Assembly: GCA_020062805.1 (NCBI GenBank)
Contig: JAGUVP010000017.1
Coordinates: forward strand, 1 to 8,036
Length of the DNA: 8,036 nucleotides
Direction of reading: 5' to 3'
Source of the DNA: Candidatus Bipolaricaulis sp.
GTDB lineage: Bacteria > Bipolaricaulota > Bipolaricaulia > Bipolaricaulales > Bipolaricaulaceae
Each line of letters begins with the position of its first letter. Position 1 is the stretch's first letter. Positions 1 through 4,745 of the stretch are shown here, piece by piece. Below the pieces are notes generated by a model. That model did not search any database. It was not told the DNA's origin and was given only the letters and a program-made list of their open reading frames with translations. Made by a program: the position numbers and the translations under genes.

Positions 1-1
1 C

Positions 2-46
2 AACAGCCTGGGGATCGAAGTTCCGGGGTCAGACCTTCATTCTTAG
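2..46 (+). CDS. 3' end of an unidentified gene entering from the left edge (partial)
   Basis: Reading from base 2 gives NSLGIEVPGSDLHS followed by TAG at 44-46. The last six residues, GSDLHS, are encoded by the 24-base repeat motif at 25-48. The downstream epimerase ends in exactly the same six residues from another copy of the motif read in the same frame. That match is the only reason to suspect a real gene tail here. Fourteen codons are too few to assign a family, and the frame could be open by chance. Confidence 0.25.
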   Translation, partial: NSLGIEVPGSDLHS

Positions 47-48
47 GG
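25..48 (+). repeat. 24-base motif, copy 1
   Basis: This copy begins GGGGTCAGACCTTCATT and ends in CTTAGGG. It recurs at 2333-2356 (+, last base different), 2671-2694 (-, one mismatch, ACT for ATT) and 5666-5689 (+, identical). The preceding bases are also similar (TTCCGGGG here, TTCGGGG at the two other full-length copies). Copy 1 leads directly into a heptamer array, as does the copy at 5666. GGGGTCAGAC-type termini remind me of repeats associated with IS200-like REP-associated transposases, but this is recollection. No transposase is visible in the window. Confidence 0.85.
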
Positions 49-221
49 TCCGTTGTCCGTTGTCCGTGGTCCGTAGTGCGTGGTTCGCTGCCAGCCTGTG
101 GCTTGTAGCTTGGGGCCAGTGGCGTGTAGTCCGTGGGAAGAGCTCCGTGGTCCGGAGTCCGGGGGTCCACAGCCCGGGGTCTGGAGTCCAAAGGCATGAG
201 TCCCTGGTCCCGGGCCAGGGC
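49..221 (+). repeat. Degenerate heptamer tandem array 1
   Basis: From base 49 the sequence divides into 7-base units: GTCCGTT, GTCCGTT, GTCCGTG, GTCCGTA, GTGCGTG, GTTCGCT, GCCAGCC, TGTGGCT, TGTAGCT and so on, drifting towards CGGAGTC, CGGGGGT and CATGAGT units. Bases 76-112 match 5737-5773 with a single mismatch (T85 versus C5746), so arrays 1 and 4 are diverged copies of one element. The open frames seen across this region on either strand are translated repeat, not genes. It resembles the short tandemly repeated heptanucleotides described in cyanobacteria, but the unit differs. From 222 to the promoter at 272 I see nothing recognisable. Confidence 0.85.
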
Positions 222-271
222 AACAGAAAAGTGACTTCCGGTGCTTGTTTAGTTCTTCACAATCCTGGCTG

Positions 272-308
272 TTGCCCAAGTGGCGTCATGGGTGGATACT
301 GTGACCAC
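272..308 (+). promoter_or_regulatory. Promoter for the Phd-VapC module with a possible operator
   Basis: TTGCCC at 272-277 and GATACT at 295-300 are separated by 17 bases, a plausible sigma70-type pair about 30 bases before the antitoxin start. GTGGCGTCA at 280-288 and TGACCAC at 302-308 form an imperfect inverted repeat (one bulged C) that brackets the -10 box. Phd/YefM antitoxins usually repress their own promoter, so this is a candidate operator. Box quality is moderate and the assignment is an inference. Confidence 0.4.
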
Positions 309-331
309 ATAGGCGCAGGAGGTGCGTTGGG

Positions 332-607
332 ATGCCACAGAGAGTCGGAGTGCGGCAGCTGCGCGATCGGCTGAGCGAGTACCTGGGCCGCGTGAAGGCT
401 GGCGAGTGTCTGGAGGTGACTGATCGCGGCGAACTGATCGCCCTCATCACGCCGGCGGGGAAACAGCGAGCAGTGGACCCCGGAATCCTGGCCATGGTCC
501 GGGCGGGAGAGGCCGCGTGGTCGGGGGGGAAGCCACGGGGACCTGCGAAACTAAAGAAGCTTGCCGGACGCCCGCTGTCGGAGCTTGCTCTAGAAGACAG
601 ACGATGA
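332..607 (+). CDS. Phd/YefM-family antitoxin of a PIN-toxin module
   Basis: This 91-residue protein is the antitoxin partner of the PIN toxin that follows. Residues 5-42 (VGVRQLRDRLSEYLGRVKAG, then ECLEVTDRGELIALITPA) are the classic prevent-host-death fold: a helix with L-x-E/D-x-L spacing, then paired strands with the DRGELIA turn that dimerises and binds DNA. The C-terminal tail (about 45-91) is proline-, lysine- and arginine-rich and probably folds on the toxin. AGGAGGTG at 317-324 lies 7 bases before the ATG and fixes the start. The TGA overlaps the vapC start as ATGA, indicating translational coupling. It should neutralise the toxin and autorepress the operon. Without comparison it could be labelled VapB or Phd, since both names are used for this pairing. 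Confidence 0.88.
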   Translation: MPQRVGVRQLRDRLSEYLGRVKAGECLEVTDRGELIALITPAGKQRAVDPGILAMVRAGEAAWSGGKPRGPAKLKKLAGRPLSELALEDRR

Positions 608-1023
608 TCCTGTACCTCGATACGAGCGCCCTGCTGAAGCTGTACGCCGAGGAGAGGGGATCCCCCGCCGTACGCGCTGCCGTGGCACGGGCGTCGGTTG
701 TGGCGACGAGCCGTCTCACGTACGTGGAGGCTCGCGGTGCGTTTGCACGTAAGTTCCGAGAGGGTGATCTGCCCCAAGCCGAGCATCAGTACCTCATCTC
801 CTCGCTGGACGAGGATTGGGGGAGGCTCTTGGTGGTGGAGATGTCGGAACCCCTCTGCCAAGAGGCCGTTGCGCTCGTGGAGCGACATCCGCTGAGGGCG
901 GGGGATGCGCTCCAGTTGGCGTCTGCATGCGCCGTTCGGGATCGCGTGGAGGAACTGGCCTTCTTCTCGTTCGACGACTGCCTGAACGGCGCTGCGAAGC
1001 TGGAGGGTCTGGCGGTGTTGTGA
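604..1023 (+). CDS. vapC: VapC-type PIN-domain ribonuclease toxin
   Basis: This 139-residue protein is a typical full-length VapC. PIN domains are Mg2+-dependent RNases whose acidic residues coordinate the metal. All four expected positions are visible: D6 in YLDTSALLKLY, E42 in LTYVEARGAF, D101 in LRAGDALQLA and D124 in FFSFDD. The active site therefore looks intact. The start is ATG 604, inside the ATGA overlap with the antitoxin. An in-frame upstream start at 517 would add 29 residues that lack any PIN character and would overlap the antitoxin heavily. Known VapC toxins cleave tRNA or rRNA, but the target here cannot be inferred. The gene ends 11 bases before a heptamer array. Confidence 0.92.
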   Translation: MILYLDTSALLKLYAEERGSPAVRAAVARASVVATSRLTYVEARGAFARKFREGDLPQAEHQYLISSLDEDWGRLLVVEMSEPLCQEAVALVERHPLRAGDALQLASACAVRDRVEELAFFSFDDCLNGAAKLEGLAVL

Positions 1024-1034
1024 GGTTTGGGGCA

Positions 1035-1175
1035 GGGGTCGAGAGTCCATAGTCCGGGGTCCGTGGTCGGGAGTCCGTGGTCCGGAGTCAGGAGTCCATA
1101 GTCCATGGTTCGGAGTCCATGGTTCGGAGTCCATGGTCCGGAGTCGAGAGTCAGGAGTCACGTAGTCCGGGGTGT
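1035..1175 (+). repeat. Heptamer tandem array 2 (NNRGTCC)
   Basis: Eighteen uninterrupted 7-base units run from 1035 to 1160: GGGGTCG, AGAGTCC, ATAGTCC, GGGGTCC, GTGGTCG, GGAGTCC, GTGGTCC, GGAGTCA, GGAGTCC, ATAGTCC, ATGGTTC, GGAGTCC, ATGGTTC, GGAGTCC, ATGGTCC, GGAGTCG, AGAGTCA, GGAGTCA. An 8-base unit and one more heptamer lead up to the mazF-module operator arm. The first three bases vary while the R-GTCC part is kept. A 14-base higher-order unit (ATGGTTC plus GGAGTCC) is repeated at 1105-1132. A long minus-strand open frame crossing this array owes its length to the repeat (21 bases = 7 codons). Confidence 0.9.
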
Positions 1176-1215
1176 CAGTCTATAGTTGACGATTTCGCCA
1201 CAGATGTGTAGACTG
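1176..1215 (+). promoter_or_regulatory. Promoter and palindromic operator of the MazF module
   Basis: TTGACG at 1186-1191 and TAGACT at 1209-1214 are 17 bases apart, a near-consensus sigma70 promoter and the best in the window. A perfect 7-bp inverted repeat, CAGTCTA at 1176-1182 and TAGACTG at 1209-1215, brackets it. The arm centres are 33 bases apart, about three helical turns, and the right arm overlaps the -10 box. Ribbon-helix-helix antitoxins bind such sites as dimers, so this fits autorepression. The left arm abuts the heptamer array and could have arisen from it. Confidence 0.6.
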
Positions 1216-1243
1216 GAATGTGACGCGGAGGGAGATTGATGAG

Positions 1244-1489
1244 ATGAGGAGCACGACGATGCGGATCAGCAGTGAGGCGCGGGAGACGCTGAGGCGGCTA
1301 TCTGTTCAGACCGGCAGGAAGCTCCAAGATCTTGTAGACGAGGCAGTGGAGCGGTACCGGCGCGAGCTTCTCCTCAAGGAGGCAAACACAGCCTTTCTTG
1401 CCCTGCGATCGGACAAGACGGCCTGGGCGGAAGAGGAGATCGAGCGGGCCGCCTGGGAGCAGACCCTCCCTGATGGATTGGAGGACTAG
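1244..1489 (+). CDS. Ribbon-helix-helix antitoxin of a MazF module
   Basis: This is an 81-residue antitoxin for the MazF toxin just downstream. Residues 3-8 (STTMRI) form the DNA-binding ribbon. Helices of about 11-23 and 28-43 (EARETLRRLSVQTG, then KLQDLVDEAVERYRRELLL) complete a CopG/MetJ-type dimer. The acidic, tryptophan-containing tail (46-81, ending WEQTLPDGLED) is the kind of segment that wraps the toxin groove. I chose ATG 1244 because GGAGGGAG at 1227-1234 lies 9 bases upstream. An in-frame GTG at 1220 would start only 5 bases after the -10 box and would need leaderless translation; ATG 1259 is another alternative. It differs from the AbrB-type MazE of E. coli and matches the RHH-type antitoxins that pair with MazF in Bacillus and Mycobacterium. 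Confidence 0.85.
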   Translation: MRSTTMRISSEARETLRRLSVQTGRKLQDLVDEAVERYRRELLLKEANTAFLALRSDKTAWAEEEIERAAWEQTLPDGLED

Positions 1490-1492
1490 CCT

Positions 1493-1834
1493 ATGGGCGC
1501 GCCGTCGCGAGGCGAGATCTGGTTGGTGGAGCTGTCCCCGGTACGGGGGCACGAGCCGGCTGGACGGCGTCCAGCTCTCGTGATCTCGGTGGATGAGTTT
1601 AATCACGGGCCAGCGGGGCTGGTGCATGTCATCCCGCTCACCACCAAGGAGAAGGGCATCCCACTTCACGTGGAGGTCCTCCCCCCTGAAGGCGGGCTGA
1701 CGCGCAGGAGCTTTCTGAAGTGCGAAGATCTGCGCTCGGTGGCGAAAGAGCGTCTGGTGGAGGCGTGGGGAAGCGTCGGGCCGGAGACACTGGCTGAGGT
1801 GGAAGACCGTCTGCGGATCCTCCTGGGGCTTTAG
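1493..1834 (+). CDS. mazF: MazF/PemK-family mRNA interferase toxin
   Basis: This 113-residue protein is the usual length for a MazF endoribonuclease, which cleaves single-stranded RNA at short specific sequences. The N-terminal strand GEIWLVELSPVRGHE (7-21), the R-R-P-A-L-V-I-S segment (25-32) and the V-I-P-L-T-T segment (46-51) are the family signatures. R26 before the proline and T50/T51 correspond to the catalytic arginine and threonine of known MazF proteins. The C-terminal half (T70-RRSFLKCEDLRSVAKERL) carries the conserved S-F-x-K-C/V-D-x-L-R-S block. GGAGGA at 1480-1485 sits 7 bases before the ATG, and only 3 bases separate it from the antitoxin stop, so the two are co-translated. All key positions are present, so the toxin is probably active. 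Its cleavage site cannot be read from sequence. Confidence 0.93.
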   Translation: MGAPSRGEIWLVELSPVRGHEPAGRRPALVISVDEFNHGPAGLVHVIPLTTKEKGIPLHVEVLPPEGGLTRRSFLKCEDLRSVAKERLVEAWGSVGPETLAEVEDRLRILLGL

Positions 1835-1857
1835 CTTTCGATGTGGCAGGGGGGCCT

Positions 1858-1886
1858 CGGCGGGCCCAGGCACCGTTTGCCTGCCG
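1858..1886 (+). other. GC-rich hairpin between the mazF and hicB modules
   Basis: CGGCGGGC at 1858-1865 pairs with GCCTGCCG at 1879-1886 (8 bp, one G-T pair), and a nested CAGGCA/TGCCTG pair (1867-1872, 1878-1883) offers an alternative fold. No T-tract follows, so it is not a standard intrinsic terminator. It may attenuate read-through from mazF or be incidental in GC-rich DNA. Confidence 0.35.
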
Positions 1887-1902
1887 CTCAGCTAAGGTAG
1901 GG

Positions 1903-1908
1903 TAAGAT
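1903..1908 (+). promoter_or_regulatory. Possible -10 box for the first hicBA module
   Basis: TAAGAT lies 39 bases before the hicB start. No good -35 box sits at 16-18 bases upstream (CCTGCC at 17), so this is a weak candidate. Confidence 0.2.
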
Positions 1909-1947
1909 CGAACCACGGGGCTAAGCTGGACCAGGAGGTGTCTGCTC

Positions 1948-2175
1948 ATGAACAGGCGTGTGATCGAGGTCACAGCGGAGCTGATCGAGGAAGAGGAAGG
2001 GGGGTTCTCGGTCTACTGCCCTGAACTCGACATCTACACCCAGGGGGAGGACCGAGAGGACGCGCTCCTCAATCTGCAGGAGGCCGCACAGCTCCACATT
2101 GAGGAGACCGGAGCTGCGAACCTGAGGCTGAGAAAGGTGGAACGCCGGGGCCTCACGCTCGAGGTGCATGCTTAA
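1948..2175 (+). CDS. hicB: HicB-family antitoxin (first hicBA module)
   Basis: This 75-residue HicB antitoxin has the degraded RNase-H-like fold typical of the family. ELIEEEEGGFSVYCPELDIY (11-30) supplies the first strands, and TQGEDREDALLNLQEAAQLHIEE (31-53) gives the conserved turn and helix. The expected D of the G-x-S/Y-x-x-C-P-E-L-D motif is present. No clear DNA-binding domain follows, so autoregulation would rely on the short N-terminus or on partner binding. AGGAGGTG at 1933-1940 lies 7 bases before ATG 1948, a strong ribosome binding site. The gene overlaps hicA by 8 bases, the same overlap seen in the second pair at 6102. Because the partner HicA is damaged, this antitoxin may have lost its toxin, although it could still bind other HicA proteins. 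Confidence 0.88.
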   Translation: MNRRVIEVTAELIEEEEGGFSVYCPELDIYTQGEDREDALLNLQEAAQLHIEETGAANLRLRKVERRGLTLEVHA

Positions 2176-2503
2176 GCTCCCCAAGATCACGGGAGAGGAA
2201 CTGGTCAACGCCCTGAAGAGGGCAGGGTTCGAGGTGGCGCGGCAGCGGGGCAGTCATGTACAGCTGAAGAAGTTTACCGAAGGGGAGAAGGTTACGTTCC
2301 CGGTTCCCCGTGTAGCTCACGGGGTCACTCACGGGGTCAGACCTTCATTCTTAGGCTCAGTGGTCGCGCTCTCCGCTGCGGAGCTGCGTCGACAGCCCGG
2401 TGCGCGAGGAAGGGGACGGACGGCCGACTTCGGCCTGCCCGACATCTCTCTCGCCTACGAAGACCTTCTGCTCAGGGTTGCCCACCGTGATGCTTGTGCC
2501 TGA
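2168..2503 (+). pseudogene. hicA: HicA toxin, C-terminus replaced by repeat DNA
   Basis: Residues 1-50 are clearly HicA: LPKITGEELVNALKRAGFEV, then ARQRGSHVQLKK and EKVTFPVPR. The catalytic histidine of the GSH motif is at residue 30. HicA toxins normally continue with a K-x-G-T-L-R-x-I-L-R-Q helix, which is absent. From about residue 51 the frame enters a 12-base tandem duplication, then the 24-base motif (read here as GVRPSFLG), and stays open through unrelated DNA to TGA 2501-2503. The predicted product is a 111-residue chimera, while HicA proteins are usually 60-80 residues. The lost helix packs against the core dsRNA-binding-like fold, so I infer an inactive or altered toxin. No displaced remainder of hicA is visible on the far side of the insertion at 2695-2900, so the end may have been deleted. 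Confidence 0.75.
2316..2339 (+). repeat. Perfect 12-base tandem duplication at the hicA break point
   Basis: CTCACGGGGTCA occurs at 2316-2327 and again at 2328-2339. The second copy overlaps the first seven bases of the 24-base motif. It sits exactly where HicA homology ends, so it may be a scar of insertion or slippage. Confidence 0.8.
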
Positions 2504-2694
2504 GAGGGAGGCCGGCCAGTGTCTCCTCTGGCCGTGCTGTGCGCTTGCCTTGCCGCCACCCTCATCTCGTCGATGGTGCCCCCTTTCGGGGTTGGGGTCA
2601 TGCACGTTCGGTGATCGCAATCAGGATTTGGCCGCGGGTCCACTGGACCAAACCGCCAGAATCCGGCAGACCCTAAGAGTGAAGGTCTGACCCC
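2333..2694. mobile_element. 362-base segment bounded by inverted copies of the 24-base motif
   Basis: The motif at 2333-2356 (+) faces its inverted copy at 2671-2694 (one internal mismatch). Together they give terminal inverted repeats around a roughly 314-base interior, and the left end interrupts hicA. The size and structure fit a non-autonomous MITE-like element. The interior holds short hairpins: CTCCGC-T-GCGGAG near 2370, GCCGA/TCGGC near 2420, and GGTCCA-C-TGGACC near 2637. No credible gene is present. Open frames on both strands have no family resemblance that I recognise, and the + frame is only the tail of the broken hicA. The alternative is that two motif copies landed independently. 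Single copies at 25 and 5666 show the motif also exists alone. Confidence 0.5.
2671..2694 (-). repeat. 24-base motif, copy 3 (inverted)
   Basis: Read on the minus strand this is GGGGTCAGACCTTCACT followed by CTTAGGG. It differs from copies 1 and 4 at one base. The flanking CGAAG matches the TTCGGGG context of the copy at 5666. Confidence 0.85.
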
Positions 2695-2697
2695 GAA

Positions 2698-2739
2698 GTC
2701 GGGGGTCCGGAGTCCGTGGCGTCGGACCCTGTGTCCGAC
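2698..2739 (+). repeat. Short heptamer run and 7-bp hairpin
   Basis: Four heptamer-like units (GTCGGGG, GTCCGGA, GTCCGTG, GCGTCGG) follow the inverted motif. GTCGGAC at 2721-2727 then pairs perfectly with GTCCGAC at 2733-2739 across a 5-base loop. There is no T-tract, so a terminator role is uncertain. Confidence 0.55.
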
Positions 2740-2746
2740 GATGAAC

Positions 2747-2850
2747 GGGCGGGGATGAACCCCGCCCCTACGAACCTAACACCCGGCGGGGACAAGCCCC
2801 GCCGCTACAGGAACCCCGGAAGCGACGGCGGGCATGAAGCCCACCGCTAC
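2747..2850. repeat. Three REP-like hairpins with CTAC tails
   Basis: Three related palindromes follow one another. The first is GGGCGGGG (2747-2754), ATGAA loop, CCCCGCCC (2760-2767). The second is CGGCGGGG (2784-2791), ACAAG loop, CCCCGCCG (2797-2804). The third is GGCGGGC (2827-2833), ATGAA loop, GCCCACC (2839-2845), with one mismatch. Each is followed by CTAC and then a GAACC/CAACC-like stretch, with spacings of about 38 and 43 bases. Repeats of this type are widespread in bacterial intergenic DNA. They could insulate the TA island from the glycan genes or stabilise transcript ends, which is inference. Confidence 0.75.
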
Positions 2851-2896
2851 ACAACCGCCTTACGGGTCTCCCGGCCGACGCGAAGGCAGGGAGGTG

Positions 2897-2902
2897 TAGA
2901 AT
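2897..2902 (+). promoter_or_regulatory. Possible -10 box placed for a leaderless sugar transferase transcript
   Basis: TAGAAT lies exactly 6 bases before ATG 2909, the TANNNT-N6-ATG spacing seen for leaderless genes in some bacteria. GGGAGGTG at 2889-2896 is 12 bases before the ATG, rather far for a Shine-Dalgarno site. No clear -35 box is present. Either initiation mode is possible. Confidence 0.3.
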
Positions 2903-2908
2903 GGGATC

Positions 2909-3547
2909 ATGAGGGCCCACGGTTGGTACCGCAGGTTCGGGAAGCGGGCGCTGGACCTTGCGTTGACGATTCCTTCACTGGCAGTGCTTAGCCTGCCATT
3001 CGCCCTCATCTCTCTCGCGATCAAGCTCGATTCAAGAGGCCCGGTGTTCTTCCACCAGGAACGCATTGGGAGAGGGGGCACGGCGTTCACTCCCTTGAAG
3101 TTCCGGACCATGCGGCACAGATCGCGCCGCGGGGAGATCGATCCGCTTGTGAAGGATGATCCCCGAATCACCGGGGTGGGTCGACTTCTGCGGGACTGGG
3201 GTTTGGATGAGCTGCCGCAGCTCTGGAACGTGCTCAAGGGGGACATGAGCCTGGTGGGGCCGCGCCCCACGCTGCGCTACCAGGTAGAGGGCTATGACGA
3301 ACGCCAGCGGCGCAGATTGCTCGTCAAACCGGGCATCACGGGATGGGCTCTGATCCACGGGCGGAACGCGCTCACTTGGCAGGAGCGGATCGAGCTTGAC
3401 TTGTGGTATGTGGACCATGGGTCGCTCTGGGTAGACCTGCGTATTCTGCTGCGTACGCTGGTGGTCGTGCTTCGGAGGGAGGGCCTGTACGGGCCTGATG
3501 GAGTCAACGACATGTTCGTAGAACCTCCCCATGAGGACTGCGCTTAG
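2909..3547 (+). CDS. PglC-type undecaprenyl-phosphate phosphoglycosyl transferase
   Basis: This 212-residue protein is a monotopic bacterial sugar transferase, full length for the PglC class, which has no extra membrane domain. It should transfer a sugar 1-phosphate from a UDP-sugar to undecaprenyl phosphate at the inner membrane face, the first step of glycan assembly. Residues about 17-38 (LALTIPSLAVLSLPFALISL) form the re-entrant membrane helix with a central proline. RGPVFFHQERIGRGG (43-57) and KFRTM (64-68) follow. The catalytic Asp-Glu pair is D100-E101 in LDELPQLWNV, followed by GDMSLVGPRP (111-120) and KPGITGWA. GRNALTWQERIELDLWYVDH near 151-170 is typical of PglC relatives that use diNAcBac-type or HexNAc-type sugars. 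It begins the + strand glycan series. The sugar specificity is inferred, not seen. Confidence 0.93.
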   Translation: MRAHGWYRRFGKRALDLALTIPSLAVLSLPFALISLAIKLDSRGPVFFHQERIGRGGTAFTPLKFRTMRHRSRRGEIDPLVKDDPRITGVGRLLRDWGLDELPQLWNVLKGDMSLVGPRPTLRYQVEGYDERQRRRLLVKPGITGWALIHGRNALTWQERIELDLWYVDHGSLWVDLRILLRTLVVVLRREGLYGPDGVNDMFVEPPHEDCA

Positions 3548-3616
3548 CTTCGCTCTCAAGGTGGGGAGTTCTCACGCCCACTGCGGTAGGGACGGATCAG
3601 GAAGGGAGTCCGACAG

Positions 3617-4735
3617 ATGAACAGGCATTCGCATACGGTAGCTGTCACTGGAGTGGGAGGGGGCGTCGGCCAGTCTGTGCTCAGGGCGTTGCGCCGCTCC
3701 GATCTGTCACTTCAGGTTGTGGGCGCCGACGCGGAGCCCTGGAGCGCGGGCCTCTACGCGGTCAAGCAGGGGTACCTCGTGCCTAGGGCCACAGATCCTG
3801 CCTATGCGCCAGCGCTGAAAGAGGTGCTGGCGGAAGCGGGTGCGCAGGTCCTCATCCCAGGAACCGACCCGGAGCTGCCCGCGCTCGCAGAGGTTAGGGA
3901 TGAGATCCGTGCCCAGATGGGCACATTCGTTCTTGTGGGATCCGTGGAATCCGTCGGGCTATGCCGCGACAAGATGGCCGCCTCGCAGTTCTTCGAGAAG
4001 AGAGGCCTCCCGTTTGTGCGAACTGTGCCTGGCGATCAAGCTGAGGAACTGGCCAGCGATCTGGGGTTCCCGGTGGTGCTCAAACCCCGTGGGGGCTCAG
4101 CCTCGCGTGGGGTGCGGATCGCGTTCAACAGGGCAGATCTGGAGGCCATCGGGGACCGTGCCGATCTCATCGCGCAGGAGTACCTGATCCCGACGGTGTG
4201 GGGACTCCGGAAGGAGCAGCTGCGTCCCGAGCATGTGATGCGAGGGCACATCCTGCGGCAGGAAGAGGAGATCTCCATCCAGGTGCTTCTGGACCACCGA
4301 GGGAACGTGCTGGGTCGCTTCACCAGCAGAAACACCCTTCGCGACGGCGTCCCCATGACCATCGATCCGTGGCCGGGGGCGCCTGTGGAGGAACTGGCGG
4401 AGCGGATGGTGGAGGCGTTGGTGGACACCGGGCTGGTGGGGCCCTGCAACCTCCAGTGCAAGATCACGGAACGCGGCCCGGTGTTCTTCGAGATCAACCC
4501 GCGCTACACGGGCATCACGGCCGTGCGTGCAGCGATGGGCTTCAACGAGGTCGAGGCGGTGTTGAGGCGCGTGCTGCTCGATGAGCCGCTTGACAGCGTA
4601 CGGCGGCGGCTCCACGTTCCGGCTGATCAGCTATGCAGCCGTTACATCACGGAGATGGTGTTCCCTCGAGAGGATCTCGATCAAGTCAGGAACACCGGCC
4701 GCGTGCACGGCCACGGTTGGAGCACGACCATCTGA
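3617..4735 (+). CDS. ATP-grasp ligase of a glycan locus (CarB-like)
   Basis: This 372-residue ATP-grasp enzyme should activate a carboxylate as an acyl phosphate and join it to an amine or similar nucleophile. VAVTGVGGGVGQSVLRAL (8-25) is a glycine-rich pre-ATP-grasp nucleotide-fold start. DK at 118-119, VVLKPRGGSASRGV (153-166, lysine 156), and FEINPRYTG (291-299, with E292 and N294 as likely Mg2+ ligands) are the expected signatures, as is N278 in PCNLQCK. It resembles carbamoyl-phosphate-synthase-like ATP-grasp proteins often found in polysaccharide clusters. Its substrate is unknown; acylation of an amino sugar with an amino acid is one option. AAGGGAG at 3602-3608 lies 8 bases before the ATG. 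It follows the sugar transferase by 69 bases and precedes the epimerase by 10, so it is probably co-transcribed with them. Confidence 0.85.
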   Translation: MNRHSHTVAVTGVGGGVGQSVLRALRRSDLSLQVVGADAEPWSAGLYAVKQGYLVPRATDPAYAPALKEVLAEAGAQVLIPGTDPELPALAEVRDEIRAQMGTFVLVGSVESVGLCRDKMAASQFFEKRGLPFVRTVPGDQAEELASDLGFPVVLKPRGGSASRGVRIAFNRADLEAIGDRADLIAQEYLIPTVWGLRKEQLRPEHVMRGHILRQEEEISIQVLLDHRGNVLGRFTSRNTLRDGVPMTIDPWPGAPVEELAERMVEALVDTGLVGPCNLQCKITERGPVFFEINPRYTGITAVRAAMGFNEVEAVLRRVLLDEPLDSVRRRLHVPADQLCSRYITEMVFPREDLDQVRNTGRVHGHGWSTTI

Positions 4736-4745
4736 TGGAGCAGAA

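Noticed and set aside
49..221. CRISPR array
   Set aside because: The units are 7 bases with gradual variation and no spacers. There is no conserved 24-40 base direct repeat and no cas gene.
29..279. Small open frames on both strands over array 1
   Set aside because: They encode only repeat translations rich in P, G, T and W with no domain and no ribosome binding site.
286..1161. Long minus-strand open frame of 291 codons opposite phd-vapC
   Set aside because: Its N-terminal part is translated heptamer repeat with a 7-residue period, and the remainder is the antisense of well-supported phd and vapC genes.
1858..1886. Intrinsic terminator after mazF
   Set aside because: The hairpin is strong but no T-tract follows, so it is listed only as a hairpin.
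2357..2670. Minus-strand open frames inside the 362-base segment (such as 2357-2620) as a transposase or cargo gene
   Set aside because: No transposase motif or recognisable domain is present, and both strands are similarly open because of high GC.
4581..4745. Upstream ATG start for the epimerase adding 55 residues
   Set aside because: The extension overlaps the ATP-grasp gene and precedes the canonical start of the Rossmann fold; GTG 4746 has its own ribosome binding site.
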